From Cytophagales bacterium (GTDB lineage: Bacteria > Bacteroidota > Bacteroidia > Cytophagales > Spirosomataceae): a stretch of DNA of 11,708 nucleotides. This document shows positions 1 through 7,133 of this stretch, in pieces. The notes under the pieces were generated by a model. That model ran no database searches. It was not told where the DNA came from and saw nothing but the letters and a program-made list of their open reading frames with translations. The first letter of the stretch is position 1. Each line of letters starts with the position of its first letter. The DNA is taken from the NCBI GenBank assembly GCA_013205605.1, contig JABMMK010000160.1:1-11708 (forward strand). Direction: 5' to 3'. The translations under genes and the position numbers were made by a program.

Positions 1-1614
1 AACATTTCGAATGGGGCCTTGGATGTGATCTTTGATCCCAATTCCAATCAGCTTGTAGAAAATACCTTAAGCTACAATTGGTCCTTAAAGTCTCACAATT
101 TGACCTTCTTGGCAGGACACTCTTACCAAGATTTGAGAGATGAAAGCAAGACCATTTCTTTCCAGGGTTTTGTAAACAACAACATCGAGCCAAGATACCA
201 AGATCAGACTAGCACGGTAACGCTCCCAACTGCTGTGAACACTGGGGCTGAACGAAATGAATTGCAATCCTATTTTGGCCGTATGAATTACGCATTTGCC
301 AACAAGTACCTTGTGACTGCAACTTTTAGAGCTGATGGTTCCTCCAAGTTTGGTGCCAACAACAAGTATGGCTACTTCCCTTCCGTTGCTTTGGGATGGA
401 ACGTGACCAACGAAGGTTTTATGGCCAACTCTTTCTTCAATAACTTGAAGGTTCGTGCCAGCTACGGTGTAACAGGTAACCAGGAAATTCCTTCAAAAAT
501 TACCCTTGCAAGTTTCTCTGAAAACAGATTAGCAACAGGTGCAGGAAGTTTTAACACCTATCCTCTCGATCCGGCAGCAACTACGATTGACAAGTATCCT
601 TACGGAATTACATATACGCGATTTGCCAACCCCGATTTGCAGTGGGAAGTATCTTCTCAGCTAGATTTTGGTGTTGACTTCTCCTTGTTTAACTTTAGAT
701 TGACAGGTACCTTGGATTATTTCAGCAAGGTGTCTTCCAACATTCTCTTGGAGGTTGTTCCAGCCGACCCTATTCAGCCAACCGCTACCTTCTGGAATAA
801 TATTCCAAACATGAAGATTGTGAACAACGGAATAGAATTGGCCTTGGATTACAAATCTGACCCAAAGGGTTCATTTACCTACAATGTGGGAGGTAACGTT
901 ACCTATATCCAAAACAAAGTAGTTGATTCTCCTTATGCTGTTTTGGTGACGGGTTCTGCTGTGGGTTCTGGACAGACCGGTGCTACGATCAACGGATACA
1001 TCAACAACGAGCCTATTGGAGCCTTTTACATGTACGAGTTTGAAGGAGTGAAGGATGGTATCAGTGTGTACAAGGATACAAATAAGGATGGCAAGGTGTT
1101 GGACAATGACCGAGCTGTAGTTGGTAGTGCGATACCAAAATTAATCTATGGTTTCTATACCAACTTCAACTACAAAAATTTCCAGTTGGGCTTAAACTTT
1201 AATGGAATGTTTGGAAGCAAGGTGTTTAACCATACAAACATGACTTTATTTCCTAAGGCGTTATTGGCTCAGTCTAACAATACTACAAACTTTGCAGTGC
1301 AGTACCCTACCGAAACCTTAGCTAACGCTAACATTGTATCTACCCGTTACCTAGAGGATGGATCTTTCCTGCGCTTGAATAACGCCACTCTTGCGTACAA
1401 CGTACAGTCAAGTAAAGTAGGCTTAGGTAAAGCATTTCAGAACATTCAATTCTCTGTGACTGGTCAAAATCTATTTGTTTTGACAGACTATTCTGGATTT
1501 GATCCGGAAGTAAATACGGGTTCAACTTCTGGTGGTATTCAAACATTCGGTATCGACCGATTTACTTACCCTAAGGCTAGAACTTTCTTGATTGGTCTAA
1601 ACCTAACATTCTAA
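1..1614 (+). CDS. SusC/RagA-family TonB-dependent outer-membrane transporter, C-terminal part
   Basis: This is the last 537 residues of a SusC-type transporter. The frame is open from base 1, so the gene starts before the window and no start codon should be assigned here. The visible part is the beta-barrel: alternating aromatic/polar strands, the SusC-typical stretch RADGSSKFGANNKYGYFPS followed by LGWNVTNEGF, and a later KVRASYGVTGNQEIP. An acidic DTNKDGKVLDNDR loop near visible residue 359, followed by VVGSAIPK, is the calcium-loop-like segment common in SusC barrels. The protein ends in Phe (LIGLNLTF), as expected for BamA-dependent barrels. SusC proteins form the TonB-driven pore beneath a SusD lipoprotein lid, and the next gene, 32 nt downstream, is that SusD, so the two are almost certainly co-transcribed. 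The substrate cannot be deduced. The signal peptide, plug and TonB box lie outside the window. Confidence 0.95.
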   Translation, partial: NISNGALDVIFDPNSNQLVENTLSYNWSLKSHNLTFLAGHSYQDLRDESKTISFQGFVNNNIEPRYQDQTSTVTLPTAVNTGAERNELQSYFGRMNYAFANKYLVTATFRADGSSKFGANNKYGYFPSVALGWNVTNEGFMANSFFNNLKVRASYGVTGNQEIPSKITLASFSENRLATGAGSFNTYPLDPAATTIDKYPYGITYTRFANPDLQWEVSSQLDFGVDFSLFNFRLTGTLDYFSKVSSNILLEVVPADPIQPTATFWNNIPNMKIVNNGIELALDYKSDPKGSFTYNVGGNVTYIQNKVVDSPYAVLVTGSAVGSGQTGATINGYINNEPIGAFYMYEFEGVKDGISVYKDTNKDGKVLDNDRAVVGSAIPKLIYGFYTNFNYKNFQLGLNFNGMFGSKVFNHTNMTLFPKALLAQSNNTTNFAVQYPTETLANANIVSTRYLEDGSFLRLNNATLAYNVQSSKVGLGKAFQNIQFSVTGQNLFVLTDYSGFDPEVNTGSTSGGIQTFGIDRFTYPKARTFLIGLNLTF

Positions 1615-1646
1615 TTACAATTCAAGATTTATAAAATCGAAAAAAA

Positions 1647-3395
1647 ATGAAAAAATTACTAGTATTTAAATTGTTGCCGTTAACTGTATTCTTCTTCGCA
1701 TTTTTCGGGTGTACAACGCTAGAAGAAAATGTCCTTGACGAATCCCTAACGGGTTCAGGTCAGGCGGAAGTAGTAAGTGGTTCAATTGGTCCGGTATACG
1801 GCTTTTTGAGAGGTGCGATTTGGTTACACACAGCAAATTTCGGTCTTCAGGAAATTGCTTCTGACGAAGCAATCCTTCCTTACCGAGGCGGAAGAGACTG
1901 GTATGATGGTGGTAAGTTCATTGCTGTACACCAGCACCTAACTTCTCCAGGTAATAGCTTGGTAGGTGATACTTGGACCTATATGACACTAGGTTTGTCT
2001 CGTGCCTTGACTGCAGAAGAGCGATTGAAATTGGAAGTTAAAAAAGGCAATACTGCTGCTCAAGATGGAGTTCACGAGATGGTTGCCATGAAGGCATACA
2101 TCAACATGATGATTCTTGACAACTGGGGCTTGGTATTTAAGAAAAATGCTACCAACGATAAGTCTGAAATTTTGAGAGGACAGGAAGCAATTACCTACCT
2201 CGAAACGGAATTGCTTTCCGTAAGAGACCTTATTAAAAGCGATAAAGGCGCTGGTCGATTAAACCAGTTTTCCGTGAAAGCACTATTGGCAAGGTTATAC
2301 CTGAATGCTGCAGTTTATCGTGCTCCTTATGGAACTCCTGTCTTCAAAAAAGAAGATATGGATAGCGTGATCAAGTACACCAACGAAATCATCGCTGGTC
2401 CTTATGCGCTTTCTCCAGAGTATTTTGACATTTTTGGAGACAACAACAGTACCAACCGCGAGCTTATCTTCGCGATGGATCAGCGCGGTGTATTGCAGAC
2501 GGAGCACCAAAGATGGCAGTACTGGTCCATCTCGGGCGACTTGGTTCCACGACCTGAATTTCCAAATACCCGTGGTACTGATGCGGCAGCGATGACCACA
2601 GATTTCTACCAAACTTGGGTAGATGCTTACGGTTCAGTAGATCCAGCGGTGGCAGATGCTCGTTTTAGCATGAAACAAACGATGGTTCCTGCAAACCTAC
2701 AGGACCTGAAAGGTATTACTCCTGCAAACGACGTGAACCAATACTACTGCGTGGATGCCAAGTCTTTTCAAATTGACAGAGGTATCATTCGTGGAGTTCT
2801 TTGGGGACCAAGAAAAGATGCAGGTGGAAAAATCATCTTGTGTCCTGATGGCAAAGTAAGAATCTATCCAGTGATCAATGCAAGAACCAGCGGTGCCAAC
2901 AGAACTTATGTGAACCACAATTTGCAGGTTGATTTCACAGAGCAAGGAAGTTTGCACAACACAGGTTACAGATTCTCGAAGTATCAATTCAGCAGCACAG
3001 GTCAAGATTGCTGTTCTTTCAGTAGTGTTGACTTGGTGTTGATCCGTTTGGGTGAAATTTACCTAATGCGTGCTGAAGCTAAATTGAGAAATGGAGACAA
3101 TGCAGGTGCCTTGGCTGATGTCAATACCTTGAGAACTTCAAGATCTGCCAGAGCAAGTCAGCGTCCAGCTGCTTTGACTACACTAACGACAGATATCTTG
3201 TTTAGAGAATCAGGTTTTGAATTGTATTGGGAAGCGTTCAGAAGAAACTACCAGATCCGTTTTGGCAAGTTCGAAAAAACGTGGACCGGTAAAACAAGCA
3301 CAGATCTTAACAAGCGTTTGTTCCCTATTCCTCAGAGAGCTATCGACGGTTCTTCTAATGAAAAAGGATATCTAGTTCAAAACCCAGGATATTAA
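1647..3395 (+). CDS. SusD/RagB-family nutrient-binding outer-membrane lipoprotein
   Basis: A complete protein of 582 residues. It begins with a lipoprotein signal peptide: Lys2-Lys3, a hydrophobic run, then FFGC with the lipidated Cys at residue 22. The body follows the SusD plan. The N-terminal helical half contains a TPR-like segment (FSVKALLARLYLNAAVY), and the C-terminal half contains the signature DLVLIRLGEIYLMRAEAKLRNGDNAGALADVNTLR. The tail, RLFPIPQRAIDG then GYLVQNPGY, is the usual SusD ending in which the helper protein contacts its transporter. The start ATG follows a run of A residues and has no clear Shine-Dalgarno sequence, which is normal in this phylum. It sits 32 nt after the SusC stop and forms a pair with it: SusD captures the ligand at the surface and hands it to SusC. 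No glycosidase, sulfatase or peptidase is adjacent on this side, so the ligand remains unknown. Confidence 0.96.
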   Translation: MKKLLVFKLLPLTVFFFAFFGCTTLEENVLDESLTGSGQAEVVSGSIGPVYGFLRGAIWLHTANFGLQEIASDEAILPYRGGRDWYDGGKFIAVHQHLTSPGNSLVGDTWTYMTLGLSRALTAEERLKLEVKKGNTAAQDGVHEMVAMKAYINMMILDNWGLVFKKNATNDKSEILRGQEAITYLETELLSVRDLIKSDKGAGRLNQFSVKALLARLYLNAAVYRAPYGTPVFKKEDMDSVIKYTNEIIAGPYALSPEYFDIFGDNNSTNRELIFAMDQRGVLQTEHQRWQYWSISGDLVPRPEFPNTRGTDAAAMTTDFYQTWVDAYGSVDPAVADARFSMKQTMVPANLQDLKGITPANDVNQYYCVDAKSFQIDRGIIRGVLWGPRKDAGGKIILCPDGKVRIYPVINARTSGANRTYVNHNLQVDFTEQGSLHNTGYRFSKYQFSSTGQDCCSFSSVDLVLIRLGEIYLMRAEAKLRNGDNAGALADVNTLRTSRSARASQRPAALTTLTTDILFRESGFELYWEAFRRNYQIRFGKFEKTWTGKTSTDLNKRLFPIPQRAIDGSSNEKGYLVQNPGY

Positions 3396-3441
3396 TTAAT
3401 AACCACCTACTGTAACGTATAGAAAACTTTAATTTTTACCA

Positions 3442-3476
3442 AAAAAAACCGATCGGCTTTGTCGATTGGTTTTTTT
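3442..3476. terminator. Bidirectional intrinsic terminator between convergent genes
   Basis: AACCGATCG pairs with CGATTGGTT across a 7-nt loop (GCTTTGT), with one G-T wobble. It is flanked by an A-run on the left and a T-run on the right, so it can terminate the SusCD transcript rightward and the PLC transcript leftward. It lies between the SusD stop and the stop of the minus-strand gene. Confidence 0.85.
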
Positions 3477-3505
3477 ATGCCCTTCTTTTAATCTCGTTAA
3501 TTAGT

Positions 3506-4576
3506 TTATTTTTTACTTGGGTTGAGAATTGGATTCGCTCGTTCAAACTTGTTTCCTTCAAAAGACACCTTGTACGTGGATTTGAATAGCTTGGACGGGA
3601 GGTAATAATCGGTGGAGATGACCTGGGCTCCTGAGGATTTTGCTTTTTCAAACTGGGTGTAATCTTCAGTGCGCGCCTCTTCCGTGCCCGAGTCGGATCG
3701 GGTACGTATCATATAGCCCTTTCGAACCAATTCTTGAATGTAGGCTTCGTTTTTCACAGGATCGTTAATTATGCGGAATCCAGCTTCTGGGTTACCCTCC
3801 TTGAGGTTGACGAAAAATACGGCATTGGCTAAGCCTGGTTTTTTAGTTAAATAGGTTCTAATTTTTTCTTCACTTTCGTCCAATACAAACAAGAATTTAC
3901 CCCTTGCTTGGTCTAGGGATGGCCAGTTACCGTTAAGGGCACCTTGCTCCAAGGAGGCAAAGCTTCCCTTTACTTGATCTGGGATGAGTAGCTTTTCCAA
4001 GCCGAGGTGTGTTCTGATTTCCAAGTCAATGCTGTCCAAGGCCGTCGCAGTGAAGGGAAGTGGACGAACCGTATTGGGGATGGGAGCATCCTTCGCATTG
4101 ACCAGAATAAAGATGGGGTGGTGGTCCGGGTGTGCATTGCTCCACTTTTTGAGTGCCTGAAGGGCCTCTGCAAAAACGAGGTAATGCGACTGAAAATCAA
4201 TGTCTTGCACATGGAACATTTTGAGACCTGGTAGAGCCAACTTGTTTTCTAGGTCAAACGTGAAGTTGGGGTTTCCTCCTTTTTTGATTATTTCTATCCC
4301 TTTAGGTCGCGTATATCGGCCGCCTTGAGGGTCGTGAAAAACATCAAGTTCCAAGTTTCTCAAACCCATGTCCAATTGTTTTTCAAGTGGCGCATGCTCG
4401 TATTCAAGTCCTTGGGCAGTATTGGCATTCATGCCACGGAGGTAAGTAAGAATCTCGGGTGCGATGGCACTTTTGTAGCTATTATGGCTACCAATGATTT
4501 GCGTTTGGTTGAGCTTTTGCGCTAGCATGGGAAAGCACAACAGGAAGGAAAGAGCGAGTAAAATTATGTTTTTCAT
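3506..4576 (-). CDS. Secreted Ca2+-dependent PI-PLC-like phosphodiesterase
   Basis: A 356-residue protein read from ATG at 4576. A TTG two codons upstream is in frame but less likely, because the ATG directly opens a good signal peptide (MKNIILLALSFLLCFPMLAQ). It is likely exported to the periplasm or outside. The motifs match the SaPLC1-like group of the PLC-like phosphodiesterase superfamily (Ca2+-dependent phosphoinositide phospholipase C). They are GSHNSYK with His31 as first catalytic His, QLDMGLRNLELDVFHD (residues 67-82, metal-ligand acidic residues), and MFHVQDIDF with His122 as second catalytic His. The C-terminal VISTDYYLPS is also typical. Family members cleave the phosphodiester of phosphoinositides or related headgroups. 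The true substrate in a bacterium is uncertain; phosphate scavenging or lipid turnover are inferences. It is transcribed convergently to SusCD and divergently from a decayed relative of the same superfamily. Confidence 0.88.
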   Translation of the reverse strand: MKNIILLALSFLLCFPMLAQKLNQTQIIGSHNSYKSAIAPEILTYLRGMNANTAQGLEYEHAPLEKQLDMGLRNLELDVFHDPQGGRYTRPKGIEIIKKGGNPNFTFDLENKLALPGLKMFHVQDIDFQSHYLVFAEALQALKKWSNAHPDHHPIFILVNAKDAPIPNTVRPLPFTATALDSIDLEIRTHLGLEKLLIPDQVKGSFASLEQGALNGNWPSLDQARGKFLFVLDESEEKIRTYLTKKPGLANAVFFVNLKEGNPEAGFRIINDPVKNEAYIQELVRKGYMIRTRSDSGTEEARTEDYTQFEKAKSSGAQVISTDYYLPSKLFKSTYKVSFEGNKFERANPILNPSKK

Positions 4577-4736
4577 GACCAAGAGTTTAAGTTTTCAATT
4601 TCTCATTAATTCGTGTGAACGGGATTAAAATTACATAATCAAAGTGTTATGATACCGTGTTTAGCCGATAACATTATTCTTTTGTTAACTCTTGATTTAA
4701 GTAGCTTAAGCTTACTAATTGCCAGTAGATTTGGGA
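4577..4736. other. Divergent intergenic region
   Basis: 160 nt separate the start of the PI-PLC-like gene (leftward) from the start of the decayed phosphodiesterase (rightward), so promoters for both should lie here. A TAGATTTG box (4726-4733) fits the Bacteroidota -7 element TAnnTTTG. It is only 3 nt from the pseudogene ATG and has no TTG at the expected spacing, so I do not call it a promoter. No gene is seen. Confidence 0.5.
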
Positions 4737-4969
4737 ATGAAACTTCTCAAAAAACTTCTATTCTTCGTTGGTGTTCTTGCCTCTTTTAGTGGGTATGCAC
4801 AAAGCAAAGCTGCATTTGCGGCTCATTCGCACAACGACGACCTTCAGCCAGAGTTCCCTTTTGGGATGCATTTAGTGCAGGCTGTGCCTCAATAGAAGTA
4901 TATGTGATTTTGCAGGATGGAGGGCAATTCAAAGGATACTATCCACCATTAATCTTTCCTAAATCTTAA
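4737..4969 (+). pseudogene. Frameshifted, truncated PLC/GDPD-superfamily phosphodiesterase remnant
   Basis: The first frame (4737-4895) gives 52 residues: a signal peptide MKLLKKLLFFVGVLASFSGYAQ, then AFAAHSHNDDLQPEFPF, then unrelated residues and a stop. Shifting frame near 4854-4858 (a 1-nt loss or 2-nt gain) restores PFWDAFSAGCASIEVYVILQDG, which continues HSHND exactly as in PI-PLC/glycerophosphodiesterase-like proteins (HSHNDY...PFW.A...G..SIEVDV). In that family the HSHND His is catalytic and the IEVDV acidic residues bind metal; here the Asp is Tyr. The second frame ends at 4969 after only about 17 more residues (GGQFKGYYPPLIFPKS), whereas the family is around 250 residues or more, so most of the catalytic domain is missing. 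The break lies 15 nt before a copy of the short repeat at 4985. The gene is dead by frameshift, substitution and truncation. Confidence 0.8.
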
Positions 4970-4984
4970 AATACGGGAGTTCCT

Positions 4985-5013
4985 GCTGCAACATTCCACC
5001 TATTAAGGGAGCA
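4985..5013 (+). repeat. Short interspersed repeat, copy 1
   Basis: A 29-nt unit beginning GCTGCAACATTCC and ending TTAAGGGAGCA. It is identical to the copy at 9620-9648. It directly precedes a terminator hairpin and follows the decayed phosphodiesterase gene by 15 nt. Confidence 0.9.
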
Positions 5014-5016
5014 TTT

Positions 5017-5047
5017 AAAAAGACTTTACATTTTGTAAGGTCTTTTT
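5017..5047 (+). terminator. Intrinsic terminator after repeat copy 1
   Basis: A 14-bp stem (AAAAAGACTTTACA with TGTAAGGTCTTTTT, one T-G wobble) with a TTT loop, followed by further T residues. It starts 3 nt after the repeat, so the repeat would be the last transcribed part of the upstream transcript. Confidence 0.85.
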
Positions 5048-5096
5048 TGTTTTTATAGGTCAAACAATTTCCGTTTTCTTTACAGACCCAAGCTCC

Positions 5097-5127
5097 TTTG
5101 ATAAGAAAAACCTATTTTCTTATCAAA
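5097..5127. promoter_or_regulatory. Perfect 13-bp inverted repeat upstream of the Fic gene (candidate operator)
   Basis: TTTGATAAGAAAA and its exact reverse complement TTTTCTTATCAAA are separated by 5 nt (ACCTA). No T-tract follows, so a terminator is less likely. It lies about 120 nt before the start of a Fic protein with a winged-helix N-terminus, which is where an autoregulatory operator would be expected. Operator function is an inference. Confidence 0.5.
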
Positions 5128-5181
5128 CACAAAATTTCATTTCTTTATAAATTGGCAATTAATTATATATATATTTACATC

Positions 5182-5223
5182 AAATTATAATAAACACACA
5201 ACGTTAAATTATAATAAACGCAC
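5182..5223 (+). repeat. 18-bp direct repeat in the Fic 5' region
   Basis: Two copies of AAATTATAATAAACRCAC, at 5182-5199 and 5206-5223, differ at one base and have a 24-nt period. They lie 26 nt before the Fic start codon in very AT-rich DNA that also holds an alternating TA run (about 5163-5173). They may be a second protein-binding site or promoter elements, since each contains TATAAT. Function is not shown. Confidence 0.7.
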
Positions 5224-5248
5224 GGAGAGATAATATAACTAATGCACA

Positions 5249-6799
5249 ATGACTACACCCGCAGAAAAATTAGCAGAATCTCTAAAAGTTCTCCGAGTAA
5301 TACAAGGCAAAGGTATTATAGCTATTAAGTCGGAAGATTTAAGTAGAACCCATAAAGACCGTCTTATCGCAAATGGTTTCATAAAAGAAGTTATTAGAGG
5401 TTGGTACATTGCTGTGAATCCTGAAGAAAGCAAAGGGAATAGCACATCTTGGGTCACTTCCTATTGGGGATTTTGCTCAAGGTTCTTGGAAGACCGATAT
5501 GATGATAATTATTGTGTTTCAGCAGAACAGTCCTTATTACTGCATTCAGGGAATGAGGTTGTTCCAAATCAGATGATTATTAGGTCGGTAAAGGGTAAAA
5601 ACAATAACAGCCCTTTATTATTTAACACTTCTTTATTCTGTATGAAATCTCCATTATCAGAATTAGAAAGTGTAGAAGTTAAAAATGGGTTACGAATATT
5701 AAACTTACCATCTTCAATTATTTATTGTTCTCCTTCCATTTTTGTTAGCAATCCAATTGATGTAAGAACGGCGTTAAGTATGATACATGATGCTTCTGAA
5801 ATAGTAGGTTTGTTGTTAGATGGTGGACATAGTTTGAAAGCCGGAAGAATAGTGGGAGCATTTAGAAATATAGGGAATTCTAAAATAGCGGATGAGATTT
5901 TGAAGACGATGAAGTCAGCAGGTTACGACGTCCGTGAAACAGATCCATTTGAACAAATGACTCCAATACCATTATCTTCAAGAGAACGTTCCCCATATTG
6001 CAATAGAATCCGTTTAATGTGGTTTGAAATGCGGGATGTAGTAATTAAAGTGTTTCCAAAACCATCAGATATTAATTTTATTGACAAAGCTACTTTTCTA
6101 AAAAATATGGATGAAATCTATGTTACGGATGCATACCACTCTTTGTCCATTGAAAAATACAAAGTTACTCCCGAACTGATTGAAAGGGTTAAAAGTGGGA
6201 AATGGAATTTAGGAGATAATGAAGAAGATAAAAAACATAGAGATGCTATGGCTGCAAGAGGGTATTGGCTTGCTTTTAATCGTGTAAAAGACAGTATTGA
6301 AAAAATTATTGATGGCGGTGATTTAAGTAAGATACTTTCGGAAGAACATAGCGATTGGTTTAGAGAGTTATTTTCACCAAGTGTAACATCAGGTATTTTA
6401 AAGCCATCTGATTTAGCAGGGTATAGAAGACATCAAGTTTATATTGGACAATCACAACACGTCCCGGTAAATGTTGATGCTGTAAGAGATGTAATGCCCA
6501 TTTTATTTGAATTAATATCAGAAGAACCGGAAGCATCAGTTAGAGCAGTGTTAGGACATTTCGTATTTGTTTATATTCACCCTTATATGGATGGTAACGG
6601 GAGAATGGGTAGGTTCTTAATGAATGCACTATTGGCTTCGGGAGGTTATAAATGGATGGTAATACCTGTTCAAAAAAGAGATGATTATATGAACTCTCTT
6701 GAAATTGCAAGTGTCCAACAGAATATAGAGCCCTTTGCGAAATTCATCGGAGATTTGGTAAAATTAACAATGGCCGGTAAACCTGCCGCGGAGTTATAA
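5249..6799 (+). CDS. Fic-domain AMP-transferase-like protein with AbiEi-like winged-helix N-terminus
   Basis: A 516-residue cytoplasmic protein. Residues about 6-55 look like the winged helix of AbiEi-type antitoxins (LRVIQGKGIIAIKSEDLS, RDRLI-type helix, then IRGWYIA). Residues about 60-250 continue an AbiEi-like region. The C-terminal Fic domain (about 390-510) holds the flap VYIGQSQHVPV and the complete active-site motif HPYMDGNGRMGR at 444-455, with catalytic His444. Fic enzymes usually transfer AMP from ATP onto Ser, Thr or Tyr of target proteins. A likely class II inhibitory helix lies at 298-303 (SLSIEK): the key Glu (E302) is kept, but the Gly/Asn normally after it is Lys. No E-G or E-N pair occurs anywhere in the protein. 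No antitoxin gene is adjacent. Inverted and direct repeats upstream may be bound by its own winged helix. The gene is AT-rich compared with SusCD and probably acquired. Confidence 0.9.
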   Translation: MTTPAEKLAESLKVLRVIQGKGIIAIKSEDLSRTHKDRLIANGFIKEVIRGWYIAVNPEESKGNSTSWVTSYWGFCSRFLEDRYDDNYCVSAEQSLLLHSGNEVVPNQMIIRSVKGKNNNSPLLFNTSLFCMKSPLSELESVEVKNGLRILNLPSSIIYCSPSIFVSNPIDVRTALSMIHDASEIVGLLLDGGHSLKAGRIVGAFRNIGNSKIADEILKTMKSAGYDVRETDPFEQMTPIPLSSRERSPYCNRIRLMWFEMRDVVIKVFPKPSDINFIDKATFLKNMDEIYVTDAYHSLSIEKYKVTPELIERVKSGKWNLGDNEEDKKHRDAMAARGYWLAFNRVKDSIEKIIDGGDLSKILSEEHSDWFRELFSPSVTSGILKPSDLAGYRRHQVYIGQSQHVPVNVDAVRDVMPILFELISEEPEASVRAVLGHFVFVYIHPYMDGNGRMGRFLMNALLASGGYKWMVIPVQKRDDYMNSLEIASVQQNIEPFAKFIGDLVKLTMAGKPAAEL

Positions 6800-6943
6800 A
6801 GACCTTATTGTAAAAGAATTCAAATTTTTCTATAAAAAATTAAATAGTAAAAGGTGAAAGTAATAAAATTAAAAAACGCTAAGATATATTAGGACGTTAT
6901 ATCGTTGTTTTTCTGATAGTTAAAAATTCATAAAGATAATTCT

Positions 6944-6972
6944 GGCTTCAGCTTCTGTCAATAAGGGGAGCA
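6944..6972 (+). repeat. Short interspersed repeat, degenerate copy
   Basis: It starts GGCTTCAGC and ends AATAAGGGGAGCA, recognisably related to the GGCTGCAAC...TTAAGGGAGCA unit at 4985, 9620 and 10103 but diverged in the middle. Like the other copies, it stands just before a terminator hairpin. Assignment rests on the ends and on position. Confidence 0.5.
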
Positions 6973-7060
6973 CAAATCAAAAAGAGGTCATTTCGACCTC
7001 TTTTTTTGTTTAAAAACCATCATATCTTTTTGTAAAGAGACATTTTTTGTGGCTGCATCT
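6963..7060 (+). repeat. Long repeat (terminator plus conserved tail), copy A
   Basis: From AAGGGGAGCA through the terminator to GTGGCTGCATCT, this matches 10121-10215 along its length with few differences, mainly near 6973-6978 and 7021-7042. The conserved parts include the hairpin, GTTTAAAAACCATCA, and TTTTTGTGGCTGCATCT. Similarity fades on both sides, which marks it as a discrete repeated unit. Confidence 0.85.
6979..7008 (+). terminator. Intrinsic terminator downstream of the Fic gene
   Basis: An 11-bp perfect stem, AAAAAGAGGTC with GACCTCTTTTT, around an ATTTC loop, followed by more T residues. It lies inside the long repeat, so the terminator itself is part of the repeated unit. Confidence 0.9.
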
Positions 7061-7133
7061 TTTTCATTTTCAATACCTCATTTTTCATAAAAGAAGTGTG
7101 CTTTTGATTAAATTTGTCAAAAAACAAGGGAAA

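Larger units (their letters stand above)
6800..7133. other. AT-rich intergenic region with repeat and terminator
   Basis: 334 nt without a gene. The left part (6800-6943) is AT-rich with no convincing ORF. The right part holds a degenerate repeat copy, a strong terminator, and the shared tail repeated at 10121-10215. An exact TAnnTTTG box (TAAATTTG, 7109-7116) lies 17 nt before the next ATG and may be its -7 element, but I see no TTG at the usual spacing upstream of it. Confidence 0.6.

Noticed and set aside
2295..3005. Minus-strand and alternate-frame open frames within SusD
   Set aside because: The SusD frame is fully supported by its lipobox and family motifs; the others have no independent start signals or motifs.
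4577..4582. TTG start two codons upstream in the PI-PLC-like gene
   Set aside because: ATG at 4576 directly opens a normal signal peptide; the TTG adds only two residues and has no better translation signal.
3396..4736. SusCD and the PI-PLC-like gene as one utilisation locus
   Set aside because: The genes are convergent with a two-way terminator between them, so co-transcription is excluded and a functional link is unsupported.
5097..5127. Inverted repeat as another terminator
   Set aside because: No T-tract follows the stem, and a strong terminator already ends the upstream unit at 5017-5047.
7047..7133. N-terminal extension of the outer-membrane protein by 29 codons
   Set aside because: The extension starts inside the long repeat and would bury the signal peptide that begins exactly at ATG 7134.
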